A stretch of DNA of 64,000 nucleotides from Rehmannia glutinosa (GCA_016081115.2 CM071931.1:13958284-14022283); one strand, 5' to 3'. Positions 11,318 to 23,978 are shown, counted from the first letter of the stretch. Program-made: numbers and translations. Notes: generated by a model not told the origin, from the sequence alone.

Positions 11318-12077
11318 TGTTTGGACGATTTTATCGTCTAAAACTATTTTTCGAGAAAAAGATAAAGATTGGTTTTGATTTGTTTTGCCTTTCTAGACTT
11401 GTGATATAATTAGGACTTAGATAAGGGAAGAAATCATATTGATATGGTATTGATATATTAGGATTCTTGATAGTTATCTTGTTTCCTAACATAAGTGATT
11501 TACTTGTCATATATTTGTATATATCTTCTTTCCTTGTGTATTAGGTCTCTTGAAGGGTGTTGACGGCTATTTAAAGGAAGAGGGCGACCATAATGATTAC
11601 ACAAGAAATACACTAGAGTTACAAGAGTCTTGAGAGAGTTAGAGTCATTCAAGCACAAGGAGTCGAAGCGCTGGATGCGACCTCGAATGTGACTACATTT
11701 GAGATCACATTGGCCTGCGGCTTGTGTTTGTTAGTTTTTCATCCATTGTGTTTGTATTGTGATTAAAGAAGTCCATACATATCTATTGTTGGATGAGTTG
11801 AATTACATAGATTAGATATACTCAAGATAGGAGTTTTTCGTTGAATTTCTACTAGTTGGATTTTAGTATTTTTGTATACGGAATCAAACCGATTTTACTA
11901 GTGGAAAGTTTTGCCATATTGGCACGTCTACAAGCTTGTTAGCTTGTAGACAATTTTTACTTCGTGTGTCTCTTTATTGTTTTCAAATTTCATTGATGTG
12001 ATTGTGAATGTGATCACATCGCAATCACATCCTTACTCGCAAAACTTTTGGTAAATATCCGTGCTTAAATTCTTTCA
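11318..12077 (+). repeat. Sirevirus 5' LTR
   Basis: Starts TGTTTGGACG and ends TTCTTTCA. A TATTTAAAGG TATA-like box lies at about 11568-11577, upstream of a likely RNA start. It pairs with the 3' LTR with short indels, several of which involve CAG/CTG versus CG. Confidence 0.9.
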
Positions 12078-12078
12078 A

Positions 12079-12093
12079 TTGGCATCTAGAGCC
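12079..12093. other. Primer-binding site, degenerate tRNA-iMet type
   Basis: ttggcatctagagcc begins one base after the 5' LTR and resembles the common plant Copia initiator-Met site, with two or three changes. Confidence 0.7.
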
Positions 12094-12136
12094 TACACTT
12101 CTGCGACACTAAGTGTTGATCCGAGTGTTTGTTAGC

Positions 12137-13930
12137 ATGGATACTCAAAATAACCCCACTTTTCGTCCCCCCATTTCTTGATGGCTCCAATTATTCTATT
12201 TGGAAAGTCAAAGTCGGGCCTACATCAAATCAATTGATGAAAGGGCCTGGCGTACAATAACTTACTAGGTGGTCACCTCCAAAACTCATCGATATTGATG
12301 GTGACTACAAGGACAAAGCGAAATTGATTGGACTAATGATGAATTAATTTTGTCCAATTACAATTCTAAGGCCTTGATGGCAATCTTTGCATTGTGGATC
12401 AAAATATGTTTAAAATCATTGCTAATTTTCTTGTGGCAAAAGATGCTTGGGATACTCTGCAAAGTCATTGTGAGGTTAACAAGTGTGCGAAAAACCAAAC
12501 TTAGGTTGCTCACAATAGGTTTGAAAACCCGAGGATGCGTGAGGATGAGAATATCACTACTTACAATGCCAAATGCGATATAGCCAATGAAGCTCAAGCC
12601 TTAGGTGAACCCATATCCAACGAGAATCTTGTGAGCAAAATGTTCAGATCTCTTCCTATTAGGTATAATATCAAAGTTTCATCCATAGAAGAAGCCCATG
12701 ATGTGGCCACTTTAAGTCTAGAAAGACTTTGTGGCATTCTTCAAACCTATGAGATGAACATGGCTCAACAGATGGAGAGTTTGGGTCACAAAGTTGCTTT
12801 TCAAATTGAGTCTCCCTTTCACCGAGTCCCAAGTTACCAATGATTTTACTGACCTTACCAATGAGATTGAAAAATCGATCTAGGAGATGATTCTATGGCC
12901 ATGTACTCGAAAAAGTTTGATAAAATTCTTAAGCTCAAAAGTCGAAAAAGTCTCAAAATTTCACCAAGCCTTTTAAGTCCGAGTCAAGCAAGTTTCCTCA
13001 AAAGCACACCTTTGATAAAAGTCAAGAGCGTTTTTCGGTGATAAATCAAACAAGTCTCGACACAAAAACTCTTGACTTCATTAGGTGTAAGGCTTGTCGG
13101 GTATGGTCATTATCTTTGTGATGTGCTAACACTCTTATGAAAAAGGGGATGAGCTGATTGTGACCTTGAGTGATAACGAATCGACAGTGAGAAGAATGAT
13201 CGGGAAGAAAACAAGGTTCGACTACCTTGGTGAAAAATCGAAAGTCCCTCCAAATTAATCCTTCGAGGTGTTGCCAAGGGTGTGGCCGAGATGTGATCAC
13301 ACCTTCTGCGATCACATCCGAAGTCACATCGATGAACAGGATCTCTCATCTATCTCTAATCATTTATGTTTCAATTCTACATGCACGATAATAATGAACA
13401 AGATGATGAATCGATGATGAAAGTCGGAGGACACATACGCGAACCTTTACAAGGATTGGTTGAAAAGGATAAAAGTGAACGAGATTTGAAAAAGGAGAAT
13501 GACCGACTTACAAAGGATAATGATGATCAAAGGGAAGTGGTTACTAGGTTAGAGGCTTCTCTTACAAAGAAAGAACTTGAGTTCGAAACGGTAAAGTCTA
13601 AACTTGAAGAGTCTCTTGAAAGCATAAAAGGTTTAATGGGAAAGCAAAATGGATGATATTCTTTCCATGGGCGGTGATGATAAAGCGCCTTGGTTATAAA
13701 ACTCCGGTTTTTGTGAAAGCTAAAGAACAAGGAGAATCCTCGATTCCTCCAATAATAAACTGATTTTCCCAGAAATCTAAACCACGGAAACGCGTCACTT
13801 TATCTGTCATTATTGTCATGCTCCTGGACACATAAAACCATTCATTATAAGTGAAATCGGATTTAAGGCGGGCGCCGGATGTCATCGCAGATGTTACGAC
13901 ATCCTCGTAATCATTTTTCAAAATGCATGC
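12137..13930 (+). pseudogene. Sirevirus gag, frameshifted
   Basis: Starts at ATG 12137 (MDTQNN), 45 bases after the primer site. Capsid words such as DGDYKDKA and YNSKALNAIFA in the first part, and ENITTYNAKCDIANEAQALG with FRSLPIRYNIKVSSIEEA at 12540-12690, match the Copia gag (UBN2-like) domain. A zinc knuckle with C-K-A-C, GYGHYLC lies at about 13085-13130. A predicted coiled coil (LKKENDRLTKDNDDQREVV) follows at 13440-13650, and a second C-H-Y-C-H-APGH knuckle near 13815-13850. Knuckle plus coiled coil is typical of Sirevirus gag. Several single-base frame breaks occur. The protein would package element RNA. Confidence 0.8.
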
Positions 13931-16900
13931 GGGTAAAAAAATCGAGGTTAAATGTCATGTTATCTATACTTCCTTGAGATCTAACGTTGCGGGATCTTGG
14001 TACTTGGATAGTGGATGCTCACGACACATGTGTACCTTGGAGTATTTGACCGACTATGAAGTGTACAATGGAGGCAATGTTACCTATGGAGGTGGAGCAA
14101 AGGAAAGATAATTGGGAAAGGAACGTTGAACGTTGAAGGACTACCCAAGCTTCGTAATATGCTTCATGTAGTTGGTCTTAATGCTAATCTCATCAAAGAT
14201 AAGTCAACTATGTGATGATGATCTCTATGTCAAGTTTAACAAAACTCATGTGAAGTGTTCGATGAGAATGATACTTGTATCCTTGCGGCTTGAGATCTTC
14301 GACAAATGTTATCAATTTTGTAATGATCAACTCTGTCACAGGGCACACACAAATGACACCGATCTATGGCACCAAAAGTTAGGGCATGTTAGCCATAAAA
14401 GCTAATGGAACTTGTGAAATATGAAGTCATGTCATTGGTTTGCCTAAGTTGTCGTGAAAAGTGTCGGTGTTTGTGAAAGTTGTCAAAGGGGTAAACAAAA
14501 GAGAGTGTCGCATCAAATGACATCACATTTCCATACAACTAGATGTCTGGAGTTAGTTCATATGGATCTCATGGGTCTATTGAGATTGAAAGTGTGGGTG
14601 GTAGGAAGTACTCCTATATGATTGTCGATGATTTTTCACGTTACACGTGGACTTATTTTCTACGTGAGAAATCAAACTTTTGATTTCTTTAGAAGTTGGC
14701 ATAAAAGGTCTCAGAACTTGTATAATTTTGAGTTGCGTTTAATTAGATGAGACCATGGTAAAAATTTGAAAATTCTTCTTTCGACCTACGTGGTAGAAAG
14801 GGGATTTCTCATGAATTTTCCACACCTAAAACTCCACAATAAAATGGGGTGTGAAAGGAAAATTCGTACATTGCAAAAGAGATAGCCCGTGTCATGCTTA
14901 GTTCTAAAACTTTAAAAGGTTATGGGTCAAGCTCTAATATCGCTTGTCATATAGCTAATCGTGTGTATTTGAGGCTGGATGTTCTATGACCCCGTATGAA
15001 ATACTTATGGGAAAGAAACCTAACCTCAAATATTTTCATATTTTTGGGTGTGTGTGCTATGTCCTTAATGATCGTGATAATCTTGGTAAATTCGATTCCA
15101 AAAGTGACAAGTGTCTTTTTCTAGGCTACACTTGAATAGTCATACATATCGAGTTTATAATCTTTGTACTAAGACGATCATGGAATCAGTAAATATTGTA
15201 TTCGATGATCTCTCGGATATTGCGGGGAAAAAGTGAAGAAGATTATGTAGATCTACTCGAATTTGTTGAATTTGCTCCAAGAAAGGATGTTGGCACGAGA
15301 TGTTATGGAGAATGTGGTCAAGCTCCATCCACAACACTCAAATGCGAACCAAATGTGACGGCATCCGAGCCCACATCCGTGTCTCTGCTGGTGAGTCAGC
15401 CGACTCGACTCGACTTTGAACCCGTTGAAGAAACTAATAATCCAATTGTGGATCGGTAAGCGGTGACATACCTACAAGGATTTAGAGAAATCACCCTACG
15501 TCTCGGATCATTGGTAACACTACTAATGGTATTAAGACAAGAGGGAAAGGTAGAGTGAACTATCGTGATATGGTAAGAATGGTTTGCTTGTGTTGATTCT
15601 ACGAATGTGAGAATATCTTTGTTTTTGTGTCCAATTTTGAACCTAAGAATGTTGTTGAAGCTCTTAAAGATGAATTTTGGATACATGCTATGCAAGAGGA
15701 ACTTGATCAATTTGTCAAAAATGATGTGTGGTTTTTAGTCCCTAGGCCGAGGAGGATGTTAATGTCATTGGAACAAAATGGATTTTTAAAAATAAAACAG
15801 GATGAACGGCAAAATTGTTCGCAACAAAGCTCGATTAGTTGCTCAAGGGTACACGCAGGTTGAGGGGTGGATTTCGATGAAACCTTTGCTCTCGTAGCCC
15901 GTATTGAGTCTATACGCTTGTTGCTTGCAATTGCATGTTACTTAGGATTAACTTTTCACCAAATGGATGTCAAAAGTGCTTTCTTAAATGGATTTCTAGA
16001 TGAAGAAGCTTTTGTTGAACAACCTAAAGGCTTTGAGGACCCTTTTAAGCCTAACCACGTGTATAAGCTTAAAAAGGCTCTCTATGGTCCCAAACAAAAC
16101 CCTAGAGCTTGGTATGGTAGGCTAACCGAGCATCTTCTTCAAATCGGCTTTAAACGTGGTGAAGTTGATAAAACCTTGTTCATTCAAAGAAAAAAACCAC
16201 GACATCATGATTGCTCAAATCTATGTCGCGACATTGTTTTTGGTTCCTCCTCACGATAAATTGTTAAAGGAATTCATTGCTTGCATGTCCTCTACTTTTG
16301 AAATGAGTATGGTAGGTGAGTTAAGTTACTTCCTCGGGCCTGCAAATAAAACAATTAAAGGAAGGAATTTTTATCTCACAAAGCAAGTATGCTAAGAATC
16401 TTGTGAAGAAGTTTGATCTTGAAAATGCCTCTCACTTGAAGACTCCCATGGGGTCGAGTCAAAAGTTGAGCAAAGAAGATGTGGTGAAAGTGTTGACCAC
16501 ACCTTGTATAGAAGCATGATAGGAAGTTTGTTGTACTTAAGCTAGTCGCCCCGATATTATGTTCGGTGTTTGTCTATGTGCTCGTTATCAATCTCGATAA
16601 AGTTACTCATTTAAAAGCCTTAAAACGTATTATTCGATACGTAGGGGCACAATGATTTGGGAATTTGGTACACAAAGATACTAACACTAATCTTGTGGGA
16701 TTTAGTGATTCGATTCAATTTGGAGATGTTGTTGATCGTAAAAGTACAACTGGTGGATGTTTTTATTTAGGAAATAATTTGGTCTCATGGTATAGCAAAA
16801 AGCAAAATTGTGTATCTCTTTCATTTCTTTGAATCGGAATATGTAGCAGTTGGGAGTTGTTGCACACAACTTTTATGGATGAACCAAATGATTGAAGACT

Positions 16901-17152
16901 ATGGTCAAAGTGAAACCCCGATTGTCTATTGTGATAATATGAGTGCGATTGATATTTTGAAAAATCTGTCCAACACTCTCGTCTTAAACACATAGATATT
17001 AGACATCACTTTATTCGAGATTTAGTTGAGAAAAATATTATTCGAATTGAGTATATTGCTACCGAAAATCAGCTTGTGACATCTTCACCAAGGCTTTGGA
17101 TTTTGAGAAATTCTCCAATCTAAGGAAGTCTCTTGGTTTGTGTGTTGTTTGA
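13930..17152 (+). pseudogene. Sirevirus pol (protease, integrase, RT, RNase H), frameshifted
   Basis: Domains in Copia order: protease with WYLDSGCSRHMC near 14000-14035; integrase zinc region HQKLGHVSHK near 14370-14400 and core from about 14550; RT from about 15627 with FWIHAMQEELDQF, then FHQMDVKSAFLNGFLDE and KALYGPKQNPRAWYG at 15955-16120; RNase H at about 16690-17152 with STTGGCFYLGNNLVSW and YCDNMSAIDILKN. The stop is TGA at 17150-17152. The RT YxDD block near 16225 is broken by an indel, and many other frame changes occur. It would copy and integrate the element if intact. Confidence 0.85.
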
Positions 17153-18207
17153 GATGTACACGAGATGTCACAAAGATTGCACATCACATCCATTGTGACA
17201 TCCAAAATCGCATCCCATCTCTTCTCTTCTATTTCTTTTTTTCATTTTTTAGACATCCCCGCATTATAAGCCTTCATGCATTTCTCGCAAAAAAAGTGGA
17301 TTGATGGTTCGAATTAGTCACATATATTGTCTCCTTGGAAAAGCTGGTGTGAGTCGATCTCTCCAATTCAAAAAAATTGATGATATTTTTCCCAAAGAGT
17401 GAGTTGAAAATAAAGTCTTGATCATGTTTGGAGGCCTTCCAGAAAAAGCTACCAACCCATTGTGTGCGGCTATTCCTTGTGACCTATTTCATCAAGCATC
17501 CTCTTGTTTAACAAAGGCATGATCATGTGAAAAAGAGCTACCTTTGGCACTTGAGTGAAAGCTCCTGTTTGGTTAACTCCTCATGAGACTCGGAAAAAGT
17601 GAAGAAAACTCGAAAATTTTGATAAGTGGGATTTCGGATTGCGATTCATTGAATCGGCCCAAGACAAGTGTGACTCAAAATGGGACGACATTTGAACCTA
17701 CATCCATTTCTCGCAAAGACTTTTCACCTTGTGTGTGCGTTTTTTTTATTTTTGCTGCATTAGGCATATTAGGTTTGCATGTCCTGGTGATCTTGGATTC
17801 TTTGTTGAGATTTGGTTTCCATATATAATTTGAGGGTGATATTTTTCTCTTCCCAAATCTTGAAAATCTTGATGGATATATTTTGTGGGTTGAACCGATT
17901 TGGAGGATCAGGGTAAATCTTTTTTGATTTTATCACAAGTTGACATAATGTGGACACTTTGAGAACCAGAGTTTGAAATTAATTGGGATCTTGATTTTCT
18001 TTCTTTTTTTCGATTATTACCATGAGAAATTCTTTCCTAATCAAACTCTTCCCATTGTACTTTGATTATCGTGCCCAATAATGACTCTTTGCTATCACTA
18101 TTTCCTTTGAGGCACTTGAGTGTTGTACACCCTCTTTTCTCTCACAATTTTCGAAAGCTTGTGTGTGGTTGAGATTTTTTCGGGTTATTCGGTCATCTTC
18201 CTCACCA
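17153..18207. other. Sirevirus region between pol and the extra ORF
   Basis: No protein domain is recognised. It carries clustered gatgt/cacatc words at 17160-17220 and several short frames without family resemblance. Confidence 0.4.
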
Positions 18208-20525
18208 TGGCAAGATTAGTTTCATCTATCAAGAACCTTTTTGGCAGCCCAGCGACAAATCTTCTTCTTCCTCGCACAATTCCAAAGCCCCAAGTCGAGA
18301 AATCCATGGAAGAAGGCAATCTTTTTGAGATCTTTGTCGAGATGGAACCCCATCGACATCGCATCTCCATCTTCCTGAGAATCCTCCTTCTTCTCTCCGC
18401 ATAAGGAGAGCTCTTTACCGCCAGAGGTTGCCGCCACGCCTTCCTCTACTCCCACAGAGGTCCTCGCGAGAAACCATCACTCCTCCATCGCCAAAAATCG
18501 CCCCTCCCGGCTCATTCACGATGCCCCCGCATCTTTTCCTCAAGATGTCCCGCATCTAGATCGCATCTCCCATTGCTTCAATCAAAGATCCAGGTTTGGA
18601 TTCTTCTCTCCCCGAGCACTCATCCCTCCAAGTTCCACTCCAACGGCTATCTTCCCTGTTCCATTTCAAGACGAGGCCCTTGCCTCTGTTCTTCCCGGTG
18701 AGAAAAATAATGAAATTGATGTCGACAATCCCTGGATTTTGATGTCATTCGCACGATTCATGGGCCTTTGGGAAACCCTAATGTGCGCTGTTGAAAAGAC
18801 TTCGTGGTTACTCTCCGGAGGACTTCAAGATTCGGACTCTACTCCTTAAATTTCTCCAAAGAAGCAAAAGCTGTTGACATTGAGGGTACTTCGCAGACAG
18901 GGGAGATGATTTGCCTATTCCTTTTGTCCCTTTTAGTGATTCAGAGGACAATGCAAACCGGTTTGTTGTTACGCGCAGAACGAGTGCAACCCGAGTCCAC
19001 GATAATGATGAGGATGTGCCTTTGGCACAAATGCTTGCGCAGTCGAGAAAGGGCAAAGGTGTGGCCATGGATGTGACCACATTTAGGCCAACACCTATTG
19101 GTGAGTCAAGTTCAGGTCGATGACTCAAGTGATGAAGATTTTGATGCTTCAAAAGAACGGACCACGAGATTGATCTTGATGCCATGGTCGGGAAGAAGTG
19201 GGTGATGAAATGATTCTTGAAGAATTAAAGGAGGAAGTTTCAGCTGCTTTATGAGATGTTGAGGAAGATGTCATGTCATCCGACGACACATCTCGATTCT
19301 CGAGTTTGATATTGCAAAAGCTCACTCACGAGCAATTTTGTATTTATTGCCGCTTCCAGGTTTCATGCTATCCTTTCCGTTCCTTTATTGATGAGAAAAA
19401 TCGAGATTATGAGCACTTTGAGAAGTATAACTTGAATCGATTTTTTGAAGAACGCAATTTGTTAACCACAATTGATCTTTGACCGCCTTATATTGATTCT
19501 AGTGTCTCAGAGTTTTATGCTAATATGTCTACTCGTATTCTTTGTTCGTCGATCTCCCAAGTTTGGAAAAGTGTTTGTTCGAAATAAGATATATGAGTTG
19601 ATCCCTCGATCATTAATCGATTCTTTGACATGCCCGATTTTGAGGAAAGTGAGGTGCCCTCCAATTACAATGAAATGGCTCGCTTTCTTTATGGTGGGCA
19701 TATGCAAGATTGGCTCGCCCATCTCAAAAGGCTTGTCTCTCCTCGCCTTAATCCTTCTATGGGTTTTTGCACAAAATATGTTGTGCAAATTGGTCTCATT
19801 CGAAGAATAATTCCATAGTTACGGACACATGCTCGAGTTCTATATCAAATTGGAAAAGGACTGCTAGTTCAATTTCGGGAAATTGGCCTTCGAGGAGGTC
19901 ACGTTCTTTGCTACGGTGAATCTAAAGCTTGGTACTGTCATTTCCAAGCCCGATCTATAAGATCCTGGTGTCACAAGGTTTTCACCCAAGAAGGATGATC
20001 ATTTTACCAACCCACTGGGTCTTTCATGTATCCGGACCACATTCGCTCAAACCCCTCAAAATCGCATTGTTGATTTGCCTCTCATCTATCCGGAGATACT
20101 CCGCTTTGCTCCTACGACTCCAACCTCTCGCTTCTCCGGATGTTGCTACCCCCTTACGGGACTGTCCCAGGATGTGGCCCGGATGCGGTTCCTGGGATGT
20201 TGGCCACATTCCCGATCCCATTTTCTCTCACATTTCATATGTACTGCTTTCTCTTGCGCTTTTTACAGTCCGGTGGCTTTTTCTTTGAGCAAAGATTGCT
20301 CACTTCATCGCTCTCCGATCTCGGTTGCAACAAATACTTGGCTCTGTTTCGGCCAAAAAGGGGAGAACATACCGCGGGTGGCCCAAGCATCGCTTGCTAC
20401 GGGGAGCTATGGCGAGACTCCTAGAAGCGATGCTCACATGTCGAATAGGCTGCAGAGATCAAGGTGCTCTTCGCGCACTCGACTCGGCTGAGAATGAAGG
20501 CGACGAAGGCCTTGGTTTGTTTTGA
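18208..20525 (+). pseudogene. Sirevirus additional downstream ORF (env-like position; plant transposon-protein domain)
   Basis: Broken frames start at ATG 18208 (MARLVSSIKNLFGSP) and run to a stop near 20524. Recognisable parts are an acidic linker (DNDEDVPLAQMLAQSRKGKG, about 19000-19062), then SVSEFYAN and NRFFDMPDFEESEVPSNYNE at 19500-19680. This resembles the putative plant transposon protein domain that follows pol in Sireviruses and related proteins. The position is where some Sireviruses carry an envelope-like gene, but I see no clear signal peptide or membrane segment, so the envelope name is only positional. Function is unknown. Confidence 0.55.
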
Positions 20526-20728
20526 AGGACAATTGGATACGAATGTGTCTCTTGATAAACTTTATGATATTTGATTGGGGATGTACTAAGACTACTATTC
20601 TACTAGGTTTACTTATTTTGTCTTTTGATAACTTGATGAACTCTCATTTTTTATATTGCTGCAGTTATAAATGTGACCTGAAATGTGATCGCATCTGTTT
20701 CAGTATTTTTTAAATCAGCATGATATTT

Positions 20729-20810
20729 AGGGGGAGTTGTCACACTCAGGGGGAGTTTGCTTGATTTGTGCTTATTATGTGTTTTGTCCAGAAAGGCAAA
20801 AATGGGAGAT
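20729..20810 (+). other. Purine tracts before the 3' LTR
   Basis: Tracts tagggggagtt (about 20730) and cagggggagtt (about 20747), plus aaaaatgggagat directly before the LTR, match the repeated polypurine motif known from Sireviruses. It primes plus-strand DNA synthesis. Confidence 0.8.
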
Positions 20811-21585
20811 TGTTAGGACGATTTTATCGTCTAAAAATATTTTTCGAGAAAAAGATAAAGATTGGTTTTGATTTATTTTGCCTTTCTAGACTTGTGATAT
20901 AATTAGGACTTTTTAGATAAGGGAAGAAATCATATTGATATGGTATTGATATATTAGGATTCTTGATAGTTATCTTGTTTCCTAACATAAGTGATTTACT
21001 TGTCATATATTTGTATATATCTTCTTTCCTTGTGTATTAGGTCTCTTGAAGGGTGTTGACGGCTATTTAAAGGAAGAGGGCGACCATAATGATTACACAA
21101 GAAATACACTGGCTAGAGTTACAAGAGTCTTGAGAGAGTTAAGTCATTCAAGCACAAGGAGTCGAATCGCTGGATGCGACCTCGAATGTGACTACATCCG
21201 AGATCACATTGACCACTGCAGGCTTGTGTTTGTTAGTTTTTCATCCATTGTGTTTGTATTGTGATTAACGAAGTCCATACATTTCTATTGTTGGATGAGT
21301 TGAATTACATAGATTAGATATACTCAAGATAGGAGTTTTTCGTTGAATTTCTACTAGTTGGATTTTAGTATTTTTGTATACGGAATCAAACTGATTTTTA
21401 CTAGTGAAAAGTTTTGCCATATTGGCACGTCTACAAGCTTGTTAGCTTGTAGACAATTTTTACTTCGTGTGTCTCTTTATTGTTTTCAAATTTCATTTGC
21501 ATGTGATTGTGAATGTGATCACATCTCGCAATCACATCCTTACTCCGCAAAACTTTTGGTAAATATCCGTGCTTAAATTCTTTGA
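20811..21585 (+). repeat. Sirevirus 3' LTR
   Basis: Starts TGTTAGGACG and ends TTCTTTGA, followed by the target duplication GTTTG. About 95% like the 5' LTR by eye, suggesting a fairly recent insertion. Confidence 0.9.
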
Positions 21586-21590
21586 GTTTG

Positions 21591-21983
21591 TTTTCTCTAA
21601 ACTTTAGCAATGTTTTTCCTTTTCCTTTTTTATAATATATATTGGTGGGAGTTTTTCCCTCCTTCATTTAATTAAAAAAATATACCTTAGGAAATATAAA
21701 TACATTTTTCTATATACATATATATACAATTAACCAATATTGAGGTGGTGGCAGTCAATATAAATTTTCAAATCCAGGCGACACATTTAAAATCAAAATT
21801 CATATGTTGTATAATTTCGTCAATATATATATATATATATATATGAAATTACTGAATCAAGCACCTTAATTTGTTTGCCAAAAGTTTATATGTGCATCCC
21901 AATAGCCCAATTTTTTGTTAATTAATATATAACGACGTTTTCATAGTATTTACTTCACTCGCGACTAATACATAACACAGACT
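21591..21983. repeat. Segmental duplication copy A, part 2
   Basis: Continues copy A after the Sirevirus. It matches 39647-40145, including agcaatgtttttccttttcc and ttggtgggagtttttccctc. Confidence 0.85.
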
Positions 21984-22853
21984 TTTTTTTAAGGGTCGGG
22001 CTCTGAGGGCCGACACTAGCCCGGCCCTAAAAATCTAAGGACTGGGCCTATATTTCATAGGCCCTTATAACATGAGGGCTTTTTAGCCCGGCCCTAATTG
22101 GCCCTAGGGTCATCTAGGGCTAGGGTAGGGCTAGCCCTCAGGGCTTTTTTCCTGATAAGTTTTTTGTATTTCTTATATTTTATATTCAAAATTTATGATT
22201 GTAATACTATTAATCTATTATTTGATCTCATTTATCAATTACCATTTATCTTAACAAATTATCAAATTTGATCTTTGATCTCATTTATAATTAGGTCGTA
22301 CTAAATAACTTAGTAAATACAAAATTAAAGTTGGTATGTAATTGGTAATAATTATTTAGTACGTTAATAATTATAACGAACTAAAATATATTTGGTATAG
22401 ACTATGTGATTACAAAAATAAAAATGACAAATTTTGAATATTTTAATCCAAATGGAATCTAAGAATTACATGTCATTATTTTTATAAAATAAGAAATTCG
22501 CAAGTTAATTTTTCCATCATGATGCAATGTTTTAATTTAGACGAAATAACTTCATCAAAAAATATATAAAAAAAAGTCATAGGGTCGGCCCTGGCCCGAC
22601 CCTACCCCTACAGGGCTAGGGCTGGGCTTAGATTTTTCAAGCCCTTATAAGTTCAGGACTTTTTAGCCCTAGCCCTTAAGGGTTAGGGCCTCTTAGGGCT
22701 AGGGTAGGGCCGGGACGGGCCGACCCTTATTGACATCTCTAGGTTGGAGGGGAGGAGATAAATTTCAAAGAAAGAAATGAAAGATACTAGGGTTCAACCC
22801 TATCAACACCCTTATAAAGGGTGAGTAATACTACTTGAGCTACAAGCTGGTGG
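21984..22853 (-). mobile_element. SINE on the minus strand, split by a hAT-like insert
   Basis: The whole insert is bordered by the 18-bp direct repeat taatacataacacagact (21966-21983 and 22854-22871), a long duplication typical of LINE/SINE target-primed insertion. Copy B of the duplication has only one such site. On the minus strand the unit begins near 22853 with an A-box-like tgtagctcaagtag and a B-box-like gggttgaacccta. It ends at a poly(A) tail, seen as t(8) at 21983-21990. The GC-rich middle (21991-22741) is a separate element inside it. Confidence 0.8.
21991..22741. mobile_element. hAT-like non-autonomous element inside the SINE
   Basis: The ends are GC-rich and inverted: aagggtcgggctctgagggc on the left and gacgggccgacccttattga on the right, continuing to catctct. 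Repeated gggctagggtagggc and agccctagccctta words lie inside each end, with an AT-rich centre. The right end matches the common plant hAT MITE pattern. The left terminus seems shortened and merges with the SINE poly(T). Confidence 0.6.
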
Positions 22854-22871
22854 TAATACATAACACAGACT

Positions 22872-23345
22872 GAATAACATTAGAAGAAGAGTTGCGGAGG
22901 AGAACTGGAGAGAACTGGAGAACATTTAAACGGAAAGAACAAAAAAAAGGCTGAAGAAATTCAAAACATATCATCTTATAATCCGATGAGTGGTAAAATC
23001 GTATTTTTTTATTTAAATATTTAATTATCTATTTAATTTATTTTAATTAATTATTAGCTCATCAAAAATATTATTTTGCCAAGTCAATAAAAAAAGTCCA
23101 CGAGACCCGACTCAACGCATCAAGTCCATGAGACTCAACTCATAACATCGTGCCCTAAAAGTACAATTTTAGGTTACTTATCAGATAAGCAAATACCCCA
23201 CGAGGTTACACTTATGGGTTATTTGCCGAAACTCTTAAAACACCAAGGGTAGGCGCTAATGGCATGATATATAGCCTTTAAAGTACGTAGTCGTTATTGC
23301 AATTAACGCCTACTACAATTTGTTTTTTGAATTCTGACATTGTAG
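22872..23345. repeat. Segmental duplication copy A, part 3
   Basis: Matches 40146-40368 and then 42188-42416, which shows where copy B carries an 1.8 kb insertion absent here. Shared words include gcatcaagtcc/gcatcaagccc and ccaagggtaggc. It ends near tctgacattgtagg. Confidence 0.8.
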
Positions 23346-23978
23346 GTAGAGATGGCAATCACCTTCGTCGAGCCATAGAAAAATCAGGCATCTGGCTGAA
23401 GACGTAAAATATTATGTTTTCTTGGAGGCAACCCAATTTTTAATCGTCTTCCATTCGATTTTTTTTAAACTTTAATTTTTAGTTTTGAATGTTTTTGTTT
23501 TGAGTTTGTGTGTAGGAGGCGTCACGACCAACTTCGAATAATAAAAAAAAGATCAAAATTACACGACCAGGTCGTGTTCAGCCACATGCCCGTGTGTGGC
23601 CCCAAAAACAGAGAGTAGAGTCTAAGCATACGATCCAAATGTGCCCTTGCACACGGTCGTGAGCCCCAGCAAAAACAGAATGTTGAATTTCAGCACACCA
23701 TTTGGTCGTGCCCGTGCACACGATCGTGTGCCTGGACACCTGAGGATAGCATTCGGCTATAACTTGGTCATGCCCATGTGCACAGGTCGCACGCAGCAAT
23801 CTTAGAAGCAAATTTTCCCCATTTTACACCTAAATCCCTTATTCTCCCTATTCTCTGAGTCATCTTTTGTTGTAGATTGCACGGTGCACGCATTTGCTGA
23901 TGGGGGCAGAAAGATTGATTTAAACATCCTCATAGCCATCAAAATGATCAAATTCGATGGGATGATTATTGCCGCAAT
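23346..23978 (+). mobile_element. Tat/Athila-like Gypsy fragment (3' internal region)
   Basis: Contains ggctgaagacgtaaaat and cttggaggcaacccaattt, recurrent wording upstream of the 3' end in plant Tat/Athila-type Gypsy elements. It then has three diverged repeats around 23570-23800 with cgtgcccgtgcacacgatcg-type imperfect palindromes, like those in the LTR at 37468-38861. No coding domain is recognised. Probably the left part of the same Gypsy element that resumes at 35432. Confidence 0.5.

Larger units (their letters stand above)
11318..21585 (+). mobile_element. Sirevirus-type Ty1/copia retrotransposon, full length with LTRs
   Basis: LTRs at 11318-12077 and 20811-21585 are bordered by the 5-bp target duplication GTTTG (11313-11317 and 21586-21590). 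In order inside are a degenerate initiator-Met primer site, gag with a zinc knuckle and long coiled coil, protease, integrase, RT and RNase H (Copia order), then a 3.6 kb extra region with a further open-frame domain. Two AGGGGGAG purine tracts and a final purine tract precede the 3' LTR. The extra downstream ORF, the gag layout and the multiple purine tracts are known hallmarks of the Sirevirus genus of Copia elements. Reading frames are broken in many places. Confidence 0.88.
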
